NCBI GenBank assembly: GCA_018304985.1
Contig: JAGVWP010000030.1
Span: forward strand, 1-40,935
DNA length: 40,935 nucleotides
Origin: Candidatus Pacearchaeota archaeon
Lineage (GTDB): Archaea > Nanobdellota > Nanobdellia > Pacearchaeales > GW2011-AR1
Reading direction: 5' to 3'
Shown here: positions 31,443 through 38,365 of the stretch, in pieces
Position numbering within the stretch: the stretch's first letter is position 1
How the letters are laid out: each line of letters starts with the position of its first letter
The notes under the pieces: generated by a model
Databases searched by the model: none
What the model was told of the DNA's origin: nothing
Seen by the model: the letters and a program-made list of their open reading frames with translations, nothing else
Program-made: the position numbers and the translations under genes

Positions 31443-32015
31443 ATGATAAAAACAAAAATACAAGGTAAACAAAGAAAGAAGAGTAAAAGAAACAGCCGGG
31501 CTTATAAAACATCTATGTTTTTATTAACAGCTATATTAATTGTGGTTGCAGTTATACCCAGTGTTATGGCGCATTGCCCTCTTTGCACTGCAGCCACAAT
31601 TGTTGGAGTTGGGGTAACTAGGTCTCTTGGCTGGGATGATTCTATCGTGGGCATTTTTGTTGGAGCCATGATTGTTTCTTCAGCATTATGGATGAATAAC
31701 ATTCTAAAGAAAAGAAATATTGGGGGCAACGCCTTCTTAAGAATAGGCAGCATAACTATTGCTACTTTTGTTCTTACCATCTTAAGCTTTTACTATGCAG
31801 GCATATTTGGCCCGGCAAACACCTATAGGATATTTGGCATGGAGAGCATAATCTTTGGCTCAATTTCAGGGGCTGTTGTATCATTTGTTACTTTTTTTGT
31901 TAGCAATGAACTAAAGAAAAAGAATAACGGGAATGTTTTATTTAACTATCAAACTATGGTTCTTACATTTGGATCATTAATATTAAACGCATTATTATTT
32001 TGGATGGTGTTTTAA
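31443..32015 (+). CDS. Multipass membrane protein with an exported CPLC motif
   Basis: The 190 residues have a basic start, a helix acting as signal anchor (SMFLLTAILIVVAVIPSVMA), then HCPLCTAATIVGVGVTRSLG, where a CxxC with an adjacent His would be just outside the membrane. Four to five further helices follow (VGIFVGAMIVSSALWM, ITIATFVLTILSFYYAG, IIFGSISGAVVSFVTFF, LILNALLFWMVF). Families with HCPLC after the first helix occur in archaea; I recall no function. Metal or thiol chemistry is suggested by CPLC and the neighbours. Confidence 0.72.
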   Translation: MIKTKIQGKQRKKSKRNSRAYKTSMFLLTAILIVVAVIPSVMAHCPLCTAATIVGVGVTRSLGWDDSIVGIFVGAMIVSSALWMNNILKKRNIGGNAFLRIGSITIATFVLTILSFYYAGIFGPANTYRIFGMESIIFGSISGAVVSFVTFFVSNELKKKNNGNVLFNYQTMVLTFGSLILNALLFWMVF

Positions 32016-32017
32016 TA

Positions 32018-32491
32018 ATGGCTGAAATAAACTTTATAATATATGGAATTATAGGTTTATTTTTTGTACTTTTAGCTGCTAAAAATGTTATTGAAAATAT
32101 TAGAAAAAATAAAGGTAAGAATCTTAAAGGTAATTTCTGCGTTATTTGTATATCTATAATCTTGACATGGTTAGGTTTATTGGTTTTATACTGGTATGGC
32201 TTATTTGACAATATTTTAGCAATTTCGTTATTAATGGGCATGTCTCTTACAGGCATTTATTATTTTATTGATAAAAAAATTGGAAAGAAAAATAAAAAAC
32301 TCAAGATATTCAGGCTTCCATTTATTTTAACTCTAATAATTATTGCTTATTATGTTATCAATTTTAAAGGTTTTGAAAATATTATCAAAAGCGCCTTAAT
32401 ATTTATTATTTTATGGGCATTGTTTGTTTTAATTTATTTTTATAATAATACGAAATTTATAAAAAAATTAATTGAATGTTGTAAAGGATAA
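32018..32491 (+). CDS. Hydrophobic membrane protein with Cys pairs, 157 residues
   Basis: The ATG at 32018, two bases after the previous stop, is preferred over 32000. The protein has five membrane helices. A CVIC motif lies in the second helix (NFCVICISII), and the C-terminus ends KLIECCKG. There is no recognised family. Tight spacing with both neighbours places it in the same operon. CxxC inside a helix could form part of a metal or electron path, but that is inference. Confidence 0.68.
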   Translation: MAEINFIIYGIIGLFFVLLAAKNVIENIRKNKGKNLKGNFCVICISIILTWLGLLVLYWYGLFDNILAISLLMGMSLTGIYYFIDKKIGKKNKKLKIFRLPFILTLIIIAYYVINFKGFENIIKSALIFIILWALFVLIYFYNNTKFIKKLIECCKG

Positions 32492-32493
32492 AA

Positions 32494-32958
32494 ATGAAAG
32501 AATATCATTATAATTATTTGTGGATTGGAATACTTATTATTTCTATATTTGGAACTTTTTTTATAATTAAAATGGCTTATGCAAATCCTTTAGGCCTTCC
32601 AGATTACGCTTTTACTAAGCCTGGAATAAAAGAGGCATATTCTTTTGCTAAATTAGGTAGTGATAAGTTAACAGGTTTACCATGTAACTGCGGTTGTATG
32701 TCTGATGCTGCAAATCATGGAGGTAGATTGCACTCAAGAGGCTTAATTGATTGTTTTATGCAGGGTAATGTAAATAATGGCGGGCAATGGGATGGACATG
32801 CAAGTGAATGCGGGTTATGTTATGAGGATGCATTATTAGCTAAGAAATTATATGAAGAAGGCAAACTAAAGCAAGAAATAAAATTAAGTCTAGAGGCAAA
32901 ATACGCAACTCAAATAATAAGCAATTCTACGGTATATGGAAAAATAGAGGTGAATTAA
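32494..32958 (+). CDS. Exported PCYCGC-motif protein
   Basis: The 154 residues have an N-terminal membrane anchor (about 8-28), then a domain with LPCNCGCMSDAANHGGRLHS, GLIDCFMQG and DGHASECGLCYEDALLAKKL (about 63-120). The order PCxCGC...H...DCF...H-x-xxCGxC matches the PCYCGC family, known in Bacillus and archaea; the function is unknown. Six Cys and several His would suit metal binding outside the cell. Its downstream neighbour overlaps with no gap. Confidence 0.82.
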   Translation: MKEYHYNYLWIGILIISIFGTFFIIKMAYANPLGLPDYAFTKPGIKEAYSFAKLGSDKLTGLPCNCGCMSDAANHGGRLHSRGLIDCFMQGNVNNGGQWDGHASECGLCYEDALLAKKLYEEGKLKQEIKLSLEAKYATQIISNSTVYGKIEVN

Positions 32959-33405
32959 ATGAAAATAAATGGCAAGGCATTAACATATGGAATATTAGCA
33001 GGAATAGGAATTTTGTTATTTTATATTTCTGTTCTTACTATCTTTCAAAGCTATGGGTTTGCTTTATCAGAATTTAGAAGATTGTGGCTGTGGATTGTTC
33101 CATTAGCTCTAGGATTTGGAATGCAAATAGGGCTTTATACTTCAATAAAACACGATGCAGCTATAAATACAGGAATGGCTGCTTCTGGAGGAGTTTCCGG
33201 AGGATCAATGATTGCATGCTGCAGCCATTATTTATTGAATATTATTCCATTAATAGGGATTACAGGATTAAGCGCATTTACTTCTTTTTTAATGGCATAT
33301 CAAAAAGCATTTTTTTCAATAGGAATTGCTTCAAGTATTCTTGGAATTATTTTAATGCTAAACCATAAATCAAAAATGAAAATAATGAAAGGAGGATTAG
33401 ATTAA
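32959..33405 (+). CDS. Membrane protein with a conserved CCSH-type motif
   Basis: The 148 residues have four membrane helices. The middle helix pair is SGGVSGGSMIACCSHYLLNI followed by IPLIGITGLSAF, and then MAYQKAFFSIGIASSILGI. I recall bacterial membrane proteins with a similar ACCxHhL...lPllGlsg...YQ arrangement in metal-related clusters; no name or assay is known to me. Adjacent Cys and His in a helix suit a metal path. The gene overlaps the next by one base. Confidence 0.73.
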   Translation: MKINGKALTYGILAGIGILLFYISVLTIFQSYGFALSEFRRLWLWIVPLALGFGMQIGLYTSIKHDAAINTGMAASGGVSGGSMIACCSHYLLNIIPLIGITGLSAFTSFLMAYQKAFFSIGIASSILGIILMLNHKSKMKIMKGGLD

Positions 33406-33650
33406 TGGCTGAAATAAACGGGAAAATGTTAATTTACATCGTTATTATAGCTGTTATAGTATTGCTCCTGTTAGTAAGTTTTGGTATTATAAAAATTGGA
33501 AATGCAAAAATTGTTAATGTTGCAAATAGCGTTAGCAATAGCAATATCCCTGAAAAATGCAGAATACAGCAAGGTTATACTGAACAATCATGGAAAGAGC
33601 ATCTAGGACATCATGCTGAAACACGAGATTGTTTGCAATATTTTCCTTAG
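33405..33650 (+). CDS. Small membrane-anchored protein with Cys and His
   Basis: The 81 residues have one N-terminal membrane helix (LIYIVIIAVIVLLLLVSFGI) and an external tail with CRIQQGYTEQSWKEHLGHHA and a final RDCLQYFP. Two Cys and three nearby His could bind a metal. A strong GGAGG ribosome-binding site precedes the ATG, which overlaps the previous stop by one base. The first residues MAEING echo MAEIN of 32018. Confidence 0.7.
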   Translation: MAEINGKMLIYIVIIAVIVLLLLVSFGIIKIGNAKIVNVANSVSNSNIPEKCRIQQGYTEQSWKEHLGHHAETRDCLQYFP

Positions 33651-33685
33651 ATGTCATAGCTATATATTAAAATTAAAATAATAAA

Positions 33686-33883
33686 ATGAGCTTATTTAAG
33701 AAAAAATGTGAATACTGCAAAAGTAAAATAGAGAAAAATGAAGAAGTATTCAGAGATGTTAAAGTTCCTGGTTTTATTGGAACAAGAAAGAAGGCATTTT
33801 GTAGTAAGGAACATGCTGATAGTTATGAAACTGAAATTGCAGGGCATTGCAAAAGTTCAAAGGGAGGAAGTTGCTGCGGCTAA
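33686..33883 (+). CDS. TRASH/YHS-like small metal-binding protein
   Basis: The 65 residues have CEYCKSKIEKNEEVFRD then AFCSKEHADSYE, the Cys-x2-Cys...Cys-x2-(H) arrangement of TRASH/YHS domains, and end with GGSCCG. TRASH domains are found in archaeal metal sensors and carriers, for example near copper genes. It lacks a signal or membrane helix, so it is probably the cytoplasmic member of the cluster. Confidence 0.75.
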   Translation: MSLFKKKCEYCKSKIEKNEEVFRDVKVPGFIGTRKKAFCSKEHADSYETEIAGHCKSSKGGSCCG

Positions 33884-33887
33884 TAAA

Positions 33888-33904
33888 AAGAACCAATGGT
33901 TCTT
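33888..33904. terminator. Hairpin after the TRASH-like gene
   Basis: AAGAACC-AAT-GGTTCTT is a perfect 7-bp stem a few bases after the stop codon at 33883. It probably ends or protects the upstream message; no long T-run follows on the plus strand. Confidence 0.5.
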
Positions 33905-33918
33905 CTTATGACATCTCC

Positions 33919-33998
33919 TATAAAGACAACCAAAGGTTTTCTTTATCAAACTTTCCTTTTAAATGCCAATGTTTTTTATGAAACTTTCCCTTTAAATA
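33919..33998 (-). repeat. Tandem promoter-like element, copy 2
   Basis: This resembles the sodA upstream element (13763-13850): TATAAAGACAACC, then two units each ending in the reverse of GGAAAGTTTSATAAA, with AACC-AAA-GGTT in place of AACC-CCT-GGTT on the plus strand. The strand is given as for copy 1. On the plus strand its end (CTTTAAATATT) serves as a TATA box 26 bases before the ATG at 34017, so this copy may act as a promoter for the small genes there. Confidence 0.6.
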
Positions 33999-34016
33999 TT
34001 AATAAAATTAAAAATA

Positions 34017-34079
34017 ATGGAGGTAAAAATTAAATTAAATTGCTGCGGATCAGGAAAGAAGAAAGGAAAGAAAAAGTAA
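34017..34079 (+). CDS. Tiny CCGSGKKK peptide, 20 residues
   Basis: The short frame encodes MEVKIKLNCCGSGKKKGKKK. A TATA box 26 bases upstream and a CC-Gly motif like that ending the TRASH-like protein (SCCG) support it as a gene. It would be a small soluble basic peptide with adjacent Cys. Very short frames can arise by chance, so confidence is limited. Confidence 0.4.
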   Translation: MEVKIKLNCCGSGKKKGKKK

Positions 34080-34097
34080 TATTTTGGATAATAAAAA

Positions 34098-34235
34098 ATG
34101 GATTGCTATCAAAATGATCTTTTAAATAACAAAAGTATTGAAGAAAAGAAAAAAGTATCTTGGAGAACTATAATAGGAGTACTTGTTATTTTAGCCTTGC
34201 TTATTTTTAGCTCGTTAAGTTTAATGATACATTAA
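34098..34235 (+). CDS. Small single-helix membrane protein, 45 residues
   Basis: The protein starts MDCYQNDLLN, has a charged stretch and then one membrane helix (TIIGVLVILALLIFSSLSLM). The MDC start followed by a helix resembles paralogue A of the MVGGC proteins (MDCCKTKK), without the external tail. Spacing of 18 bases from the previous frame suggests co-transcription. Confidence 0.5.
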   Translation: MDCYQNDLLNNKSIEEKKKVSWRTIIGVLVILALLIFSSLSLMIH

Positions 34236-34310
34236 AATGAAATAGTAAGAACAATTAAAAAGATATAAAAACAATATTTACTAAATAATCTTAAATAAAA
34301 AGAGGTAAAA

Positions 34311-34353
34311 ATGAGTGGATGGTATTGAATATATTTAATGAGTGGATGGTATT
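34311..34353 (+). repeat. 16-base direct repeat at the start of the lycopene-cyclase-like gene
   Basis: ATGAGTGGATGGTATT occurs at 34311-34326 and 34338-34353, 27 bases apart, so the start codon region of the next gene is duplicated in frame. A GAGGT ribosome-binding site precedes the first copy. The start at 34319 adds nine residues compared with the start at 34346. Confidence 0.7.
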
Positions 34354-35011
34354 TTCATCTAGTTTATTATTAATTTGGATTGTCATTTTTATTTTTAGAA
34401 AAAAGGTTAGAAAAGAGATGTTTTATGTGAGCTTATTTACAATGCCTTTCGGCCTTACAGAGCCTTTATTTGTTCCGGAATACTGGAATCCTCCCTCACT
34501 TTTTAACTTAGCTGCAACAACAGGTTTTGATATTGAAAGCCTGATTTTTAGCTTTGCTATTGGTGGAATTGGAAGTGTAATTTACGATGCTATTTTTAAG
34601 GCAAGGCATAAAAAAATGCCAAAAGCTGAAATAAAAAGGCATAGGTTTCATTTATTAGCTTTATTCTCTCCAATAATTATATTTTTGATTTTATATTCTC
34701 TAACTGAACTAAACCCAATTTATTCAGCAAGTATTGTGATGTTTGTAGGAGGAGTAGCTGCTGTTTTCTGCAGGCCTGATCTTCTTAAAAAGACTTTTAT
34801 TGGAGGATTGTTATTTCTTGCTTTATATTTTTTATTCTTCCTTAGTTTTAATCTGATTTACCCTTATGCTATTGAAAGTTTCTGGAATTTAAAGGCAATT
34901 TCAGGGATATTACTTTTAGGCGTTCCTCTTGAAGAATTAATATTTGCATTTACATTCGGCATGATGTGGAGCGGTGTTTATGAGCATGTTATGCACTATA
35001 AATTAAATTAA
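34319..35011 (+). CDS. Lycopene-cyclase-domain-like membrane protein
   Basis: The 230 residues have about seven membrane helices. GVPLEELIFAFTFGMMWSGV (about 198-217) contains the PxEE motif of heterodimeric lycopene cyclases (CrtYcd/CarR type), and MPFGLTEPLFVPEYWNPPSLF lies in the first part. No other carotenoid gene is present, so a different isoprenoid or membrane role is possible. The start may be 34346 because of the local duplication. The next gene starts five bases after the stop. Confidence 0.65.
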   Translation: MVLNIFNEWMVFSSSLLLIWIVIFIFRKKVRKEMFYVSLFTMPFGLTEPLFVPEYWNPPSLFNLAATTGFDIESLIFSFAIGGIGSVIYDAIFKARHKKMPKAEIKRHRFHLLALFSPIIIFLILYSLTELNPIYSASIVMFVGGVAAVFCRPDLLKKTFIGGLLFLALYFLFFLSFNLIYPYAIESFWNLKAISGILLLGVPLEELIFAFTFGMMWSGVYEHVMHYKLN

Positions 35012-35015
35012 AAAA

Positions 35016-35456
35016 ATGAAAGAGATAAAAATAAGGCCCATTGGTATTGTAAAAAATAATGTGAAACAGCATAAATATGGAGGATTTCTCAAAGAAGTTT
35101 CAGAGATAATTTTAGATAAGAGATATGCTAAAGGTTTAGACAATATAGAAGATTACTCGCATGTAGTTGTGGTTTATTGGATGGACAAAGTTAAGAATTA
35201 TGTAACAAAACACAGACCGCAAGGAAACAAGGAAGTTCCGGAAGTCGGGATTTTTGCGTGCAGGTGCCCTGCCAGGCCTAATCCGATTGCTATCACAACT
35301 GTTAAATTAATTAAAAGAAATAAAAACAAGATAATTGTTGAGGGATTAGATGTTTTAAACAATACACCAGTATTGGATATAAAACCTTATTGGTCACAAT
35401 ATGATTTAGCTGAAAATGCCAAAGTTCCAGAATGGGTTTGCAAATTAAAATTTTAA
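35016..35456 (+). CDS. trmO: tRNA m6t6A37 methyltransferase TrmO
   Basis: The 146 residues show the UPF0066/TrmO fold: IRPIGIVKNNV at the start, FACRCPARPNPIAITTVKLI (about 78-97) with the family RPNPIG-type motif, and GLDVLNNTPVLDIKPYW (about 110-126). TrmO uses SAM to methylate the N6 of t6A at position 37 of a threonine tRNA. It lies in a row with DUF302 and DUF5676, with no visible functional link. Confidence 0.92.
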   Translation: MKEIKIRPIGIVKNNVKQHKYGGFLKEVSEIILDKRYAKGLDNIEDYSHVVVVYWMDKVKNYVTKHRPQGNKEVPEVGIFACRCPARPNPIAITTVKLIKRNKNKIIVEGLDVLNNTPVLDIKPYWSQYDLAENAKVPEWVCKLKF

Positions 35457-35484
35457 TAAATGTTAAATAAAAAATAAATATAAA

Positions 35485-35874
35485 ATGAGAATTGAAGATT
35501 TTGCATATATTGTCGAAACAGAAAAGAGTTTTGATGAAGCAATTGTATCTGTTTTAAAAGAAGTTGAACAAAAAGGGTGGACTTTATTTCAAATCTATGA
35601 TGTAAAAGAAAGGCTGGCTGCAAAGGGTTTTGAGCAAAAGCCATTAAAGATAATTGAAATTTGTTTGGGTAAATATGCAAATAATTTCTTGAATAAAAAT
35701 CGGCTAATTTCTCTTTGTATGCCCTGTAAAATTAATATTTTTGAAGAAAATGGGAAGGTTAAAATAGCAGGCATGAAACCAACCATGATTTCGCAATTCT
35801 TTCCGGAAATCAACAAAGAAGAAACTGAAGAAGTAGAGAAATATATTAAAGAGATTATCAATAATTCAAAATGA
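35485..35874 (+). CDS. DUF302 domain protein
   Basis: The 129 residues match DUF302: TEKSFDEAIVSVLKEVEQKG (about 12-31), IYDVKERLAAKGF, and SLCMPCKINIFEENGKVKIA (about 76-95) with the typical CxPC-kI-v-e. The family is common in redox and heavy-metal loci; its function is unknown. The gene follows TrmO and precedes a DUF5676 membrane protein, a pair I recall from copper-resistance clusters. Confidence 0.9.
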   Translation: MRIEDFAYIVETEKSFDEAIVSVLKEVEQKGWTLFQIYDVKERLAAKGFEQKPLKIIEICLGKYANNFLNKNRLISLCMPCKINIFEENGKVKIAGMKPTMISQFFPEINKEETEEVEKYIKEIINNSK

Positions 35875-35887
35875 AAGGAGGTGAAAA

Positions 35888-36151
35888 ATGGCAGAAAAAT
35901 TAAATCCTAAGAAAGTTGCTTTAAGTTTAGCAAGCGTTTCAGGAATAATATCTATAGTATGTGCTTTGCTGATATTTATTGCACCAGAAACTATTACAAA
36001 GTTATTCGGAGCAATATTCCATGGAATTGATGTATCTAAAATTGCAACAACACCAACATTAACTGGAGCTATTTTAGGGATAATAGAAGTTATTGTGATA
36101 GCTTTAATAGCTGGATGGCTTTTTGCAGTTATTTATAATAAGATAAAGTAG
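35888..36151 (+). CDS. DUF5676 family small membrane protein
   Basis: The 87 residues have two membrane helices (about 15-32 and 60-82). The middle part PETITKLFGAIFHGIDVSKI matches DUF5676 (P--...lFhgid). It has a textbook GGAGGTG ribosome-binding site. It is often near metal-handling genes; function unknown. Confidence 0.85.
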   Translation: MAEKLNPKKVALSLASVSGIISIVCALLIFIAPETITKLFGAIFHGIDVSKIATTPTLTGAILGIIEVIVIALIAGWLFAVIYNKIK

Positions 36152-36175
36152 AAAAAGAAATTACCTCTTCACTAA

Positions 36176-37372
36176 TTAGGAATTTTCACTAATCTTAATT
36201 CCATTTATGGCCATTTGAACTTGGTTTTTAATTTCATTTTTTAAATTTTCTTTTGTTGCTTGCAATTTTTCTATTTTTCTATTTTTCTCATCAATTTCTT
36301 TAGCTGTCTGGGAATTAAAGATATTTATATTTTTAAGTTCATTTTCTAAAACAGCCAATTTTTTATCAGATTCTGTAATAATCTCATTTTCAAACTTGAT
36401 TATTTTTTCTTGAATTTTGCCAAATAATGTTAAATCAATATCGCCATTTATTTTTGCTTCACCTAAAATTGCAACTATATCAAGGGTTTTATCTTCTATA
36501 AGGGATCTTTTGAAATTAGAAGAATATTTTTTAACAATATCAAATTTTTCATTATTTACATGATAAATTTCTGCAAGCAGCTTGAAATTTATTTTTTCTT
36601 TTATGGTTCTTATTTCAGATTCTAATCTTTGCTTTTCAGTGGCAAATTTGTCTCTTTTCTCTAAATCCTGAGCATACTCTAAATTATTTTTAATAGCAGT
36701 TATTTGATTATTTATATGTTTTAATTGGTCCTTATTTTTAATAAAAATCTCATTTAATGACTTAACTTCTTTATTTAGCAATTCTTCAAAATGCAAAGAT
36801 TCAGAAAATTCCATTAGCATTTTTTTAATCATCTTAAGCTTTTCGTTTTTATTATTTAATCTATTATATTCATTAAAAATAAAATTACATTTTGCCAGAA
36901 AGCTCTTAATAACGTCTTCTGTTTCTTTAATCTCTTTTCCTATAAGGATAGTAGCTTTTTCTCGTGCTTTTATTGAATTTCTGCTAAAAACCTGTATTGC
37001 TGATAATAATTTTCTGAAATAGTCCTCTGTCTTCAGAGAGCTTAGTATTTTTAGATTAATAATTAATTCATTAATGCAATAAATGTATAAATCAAGCCCG
37101 TCTTTTACTATGTTTTTTAATTTTTCTTCTTCTTTTTTAGAGTCTATATTAATTAGGTTAAGAACCTTAATTTTCCCCTCTGCTTCATTAATGAAAACAT
37201 CTGAAATTGATATTACTTTGTTTTTTAACTCATTTCTTTCTTTTTCTAAGTTTATCTCTTCTAGATTAATTTTTTGGTCAAGCTCTTTAAAAGTAATCCT
37301 TTCCACTTCTATCTGCTTTTGCTCCTCTCCATTTTTTTCAAAAAACTTTTTTATTTTTGATAGTAGTGGCAT
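36176..37372 (-). CDS. Long coiled-coil protein of unknown function
   Basis: The 398 residues are almost entirely Lys/Glu-rich helix with heptad-like leucines, strongest at about 20-70, 180-280 and 340-390. One region, TLDIVAILGEAKINGDIDLT (about 297-316), is less charged. No signal or membrane segment is present. It could be a structural or SMC-like scaffold. The gene is alone, convergent with DUF5676 and divergent from the second membrane regulator. Confidence 0.72.
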   Translation of the reverse strand: MPLLSKIKKFFEKNGEEQKQIEVERITFKELDQKINLEEINLEKERNELKNKVISISDVFINEAEGKIKVLNLINIDSKKEEEKLKNIVKDGLDLYIYCINELIINLKILSSLKTEDYFRKLLSAIQVFSRNSIKAREKATILIGKEIKETEDVIKSFLAKCNFIFNEYNRLNNKNEKLKMIKKMLMEFSESLHFEELLNKEVKSLNEIFIKNKDQLKHINNQITAIKNNLEYAQDLEKRDKFATEKQRLESEIRTIKEKINFKLLAEIYHVNNEKFDIVKKYSSNFKRSLIEDKTLDIVAILGEAKINGDIDLTLFGKIQEKIIKFENEIITESDKKLAVLENELKNINIFNSQTAKEIDEKNRKIEKLQATKENLKNEIKNQVQMAINGIKISENS

Positions 37373-37510
37373 AAAAATATTGATTTTCTCCCATAATTTA
37401 AGCTAATTTTCCATTTAATTATGTTTGCTTTTTTCGTTTCTGTTAATGCCATGTGCTTTTGGCATAGGGATAAAACCATAACGTGTAAAAATATACAATA
37501 ATAAAGGGTA

Positions 37511-37590
37511 GTTTAGCTACAAATTAAATATTAATGAATGTAAAATAAAGCTAAATTTTCTCAAGATGAAAATTTAATATGGCATGTTTT
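37511..37590 (+). repeat. Interspersed intergenic element, copy F
   Basis: The copy lies in the 355-base gap 37373-37727. TTTAGCTACAAATTAAATATTAATG resembles the start of copies A and B but is altered. The hairpin AAATTTTC-TCAAGAT-GAAAATTT (37553-37575) is followed by AATATGGCATG. Apart from this and the promoter at the right end, the gap shows no gene. Confidence 0.5.
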
Positions 37591-37706
37591 CAAAATTAAG
37601 CAATAGAATTAAATATTAAGTCTAGGTAATTCTTGGATGTCCTATTATCTTGTTATAGAGAGGTTTACTTTTGTTAGTGTAATCAAAACAACGATAAACT
37701 TAAAAA

Positions 37707-37720
37707 CTTAACAATAGTTA
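37707..37720. promoter_or_regulatory. CTTAAC-type operator before membrane regulator 2
   Basis: CTTAACAATAGTTA is identical to 14 bases of the sufB operator (minus strand 192-179). It lies between the TATA box (ACTTAAAAACTT, about 37698) and the ATG at 37728, again over the expected transcription start. Confidence 0.55.
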
Positions 37721-37727
37721 TTTTTTG

Positions 37728-38225
37728 ATGGAAAATAAAAAACTTGGTGTTATGCTTATTATTATTTCACTGCTAGTCGGAGGCATTTTATTCTATTATA
37801 ACAACAGGCTTGCAGAACAATCGCGTGAATTAGGATGTTTTCCGAATGAAAACTGCTTTGCACTTGAAAAGGGGCTTTCAGTAACTCATTTTGCCATAGG
37901 TGTTTTCTCATTTATTCTTGCTCTTGGGTTCTACCTTTTATTTTTCAATAAAACCGAGAAAGCTATTTTAAAAAAACTTGAGGATGAAAAAAATAATAAG
38001 ATAGAAGACTCAAAATTCTCCATTATTATGAAAGCGCTTGATCCTTTTGAGAAAGAGGTTGTAAAAGCTGTTAGAGAGCAGCCTGGAATAACACAGAATA
38101 CTTTGAGATTAAGAGCAAATATGTCTAAAGCAAAGCTAAGTTATGTTCTTCAGGAATTGGAAAGAAGAGGCCTGATTAAAAGAATAAAAAAGGGAAAGAC
38201 TCTTGCAGTTTATTTGAGAGTGTAA
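37728..38225 (+). CDS. Membrane-anchored MarR-like HTH regulator, paralogue 2
   Basis: The true start is ATG 37728; a TTG one codon earlier is unlikely. The 165 residues have two membrane helices (about 7-25 and 52-74) with an external loop containing Cys (LGCFPNENCFALEK), a charged linker and a winged helix (QNTLRLRANMSKAKLSYVLQ then ELERRGLIKRIKKGK). It has the same layout as 29440-29925. The paired loop Cys suggest sensing of redox or metal. It carries the sufB-like operator, possibly as autoregulation. Confidence 0.8.
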   Translation: MENKKLGVMLIIISLLVGGILFYYNNRLAEQSRELGCFPNENCFALEKGLSVTHFAIGVFSFILALGFYLLFFNKTEKAILKKLEDEKNNKIEDSKFSIIMKALDPFEKEVVKAVREQPGITQNTLRLRANMSKAKLSYVLQELERRGLIKRIKKGKTLAVYLRV

Positions 38226-38330
38226 GAAACTAAAGAAAATTTCTACTTTTGTGTAAACAAATGTATCCTAAAGGTAACCTTTTGTAACGAACTACTTGTT
38301 TTCTTGAGTTTTAGCCCAATTTAGTTTATA

Positions 38331-38365
38331 TGGTCCCACGAGGAGTTGAACCTCGGAATACTCGG
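38331..38365 (-). tRNA. Orphan tRNA 3' half (T arm and acceptor strand)
   Basis: On the minus strand CCGAG (39-43 of an anticodon stem) and TATTC are followed by a perfect T arm CGAGGTTCAACTCCTCG, then TGGGACC and discriminator A. No matching 5' half (expected GGTCCC(A/G) and D arm) is found upstream or elsewhere in the window. A TATA-like GTTATAAT lies about 60 bases upstream. It may be the 3' half of a split tRNA, or a fragment left by integration or recombination. Confidence 0.5.

Noticed and set aside
33084-33368. Alternative plus-strand frame inside the CCSH membrane gene
   Set aside because: It lies wholly inside 32959-33405 in another frame and has low-complexity Ser/Tyr/Asn composition.
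2327-37590. CRISPR array from the repeated hairpin elements
   Set aside because: Copies are kilobases apart with no regular spacers and no cas genes are present.
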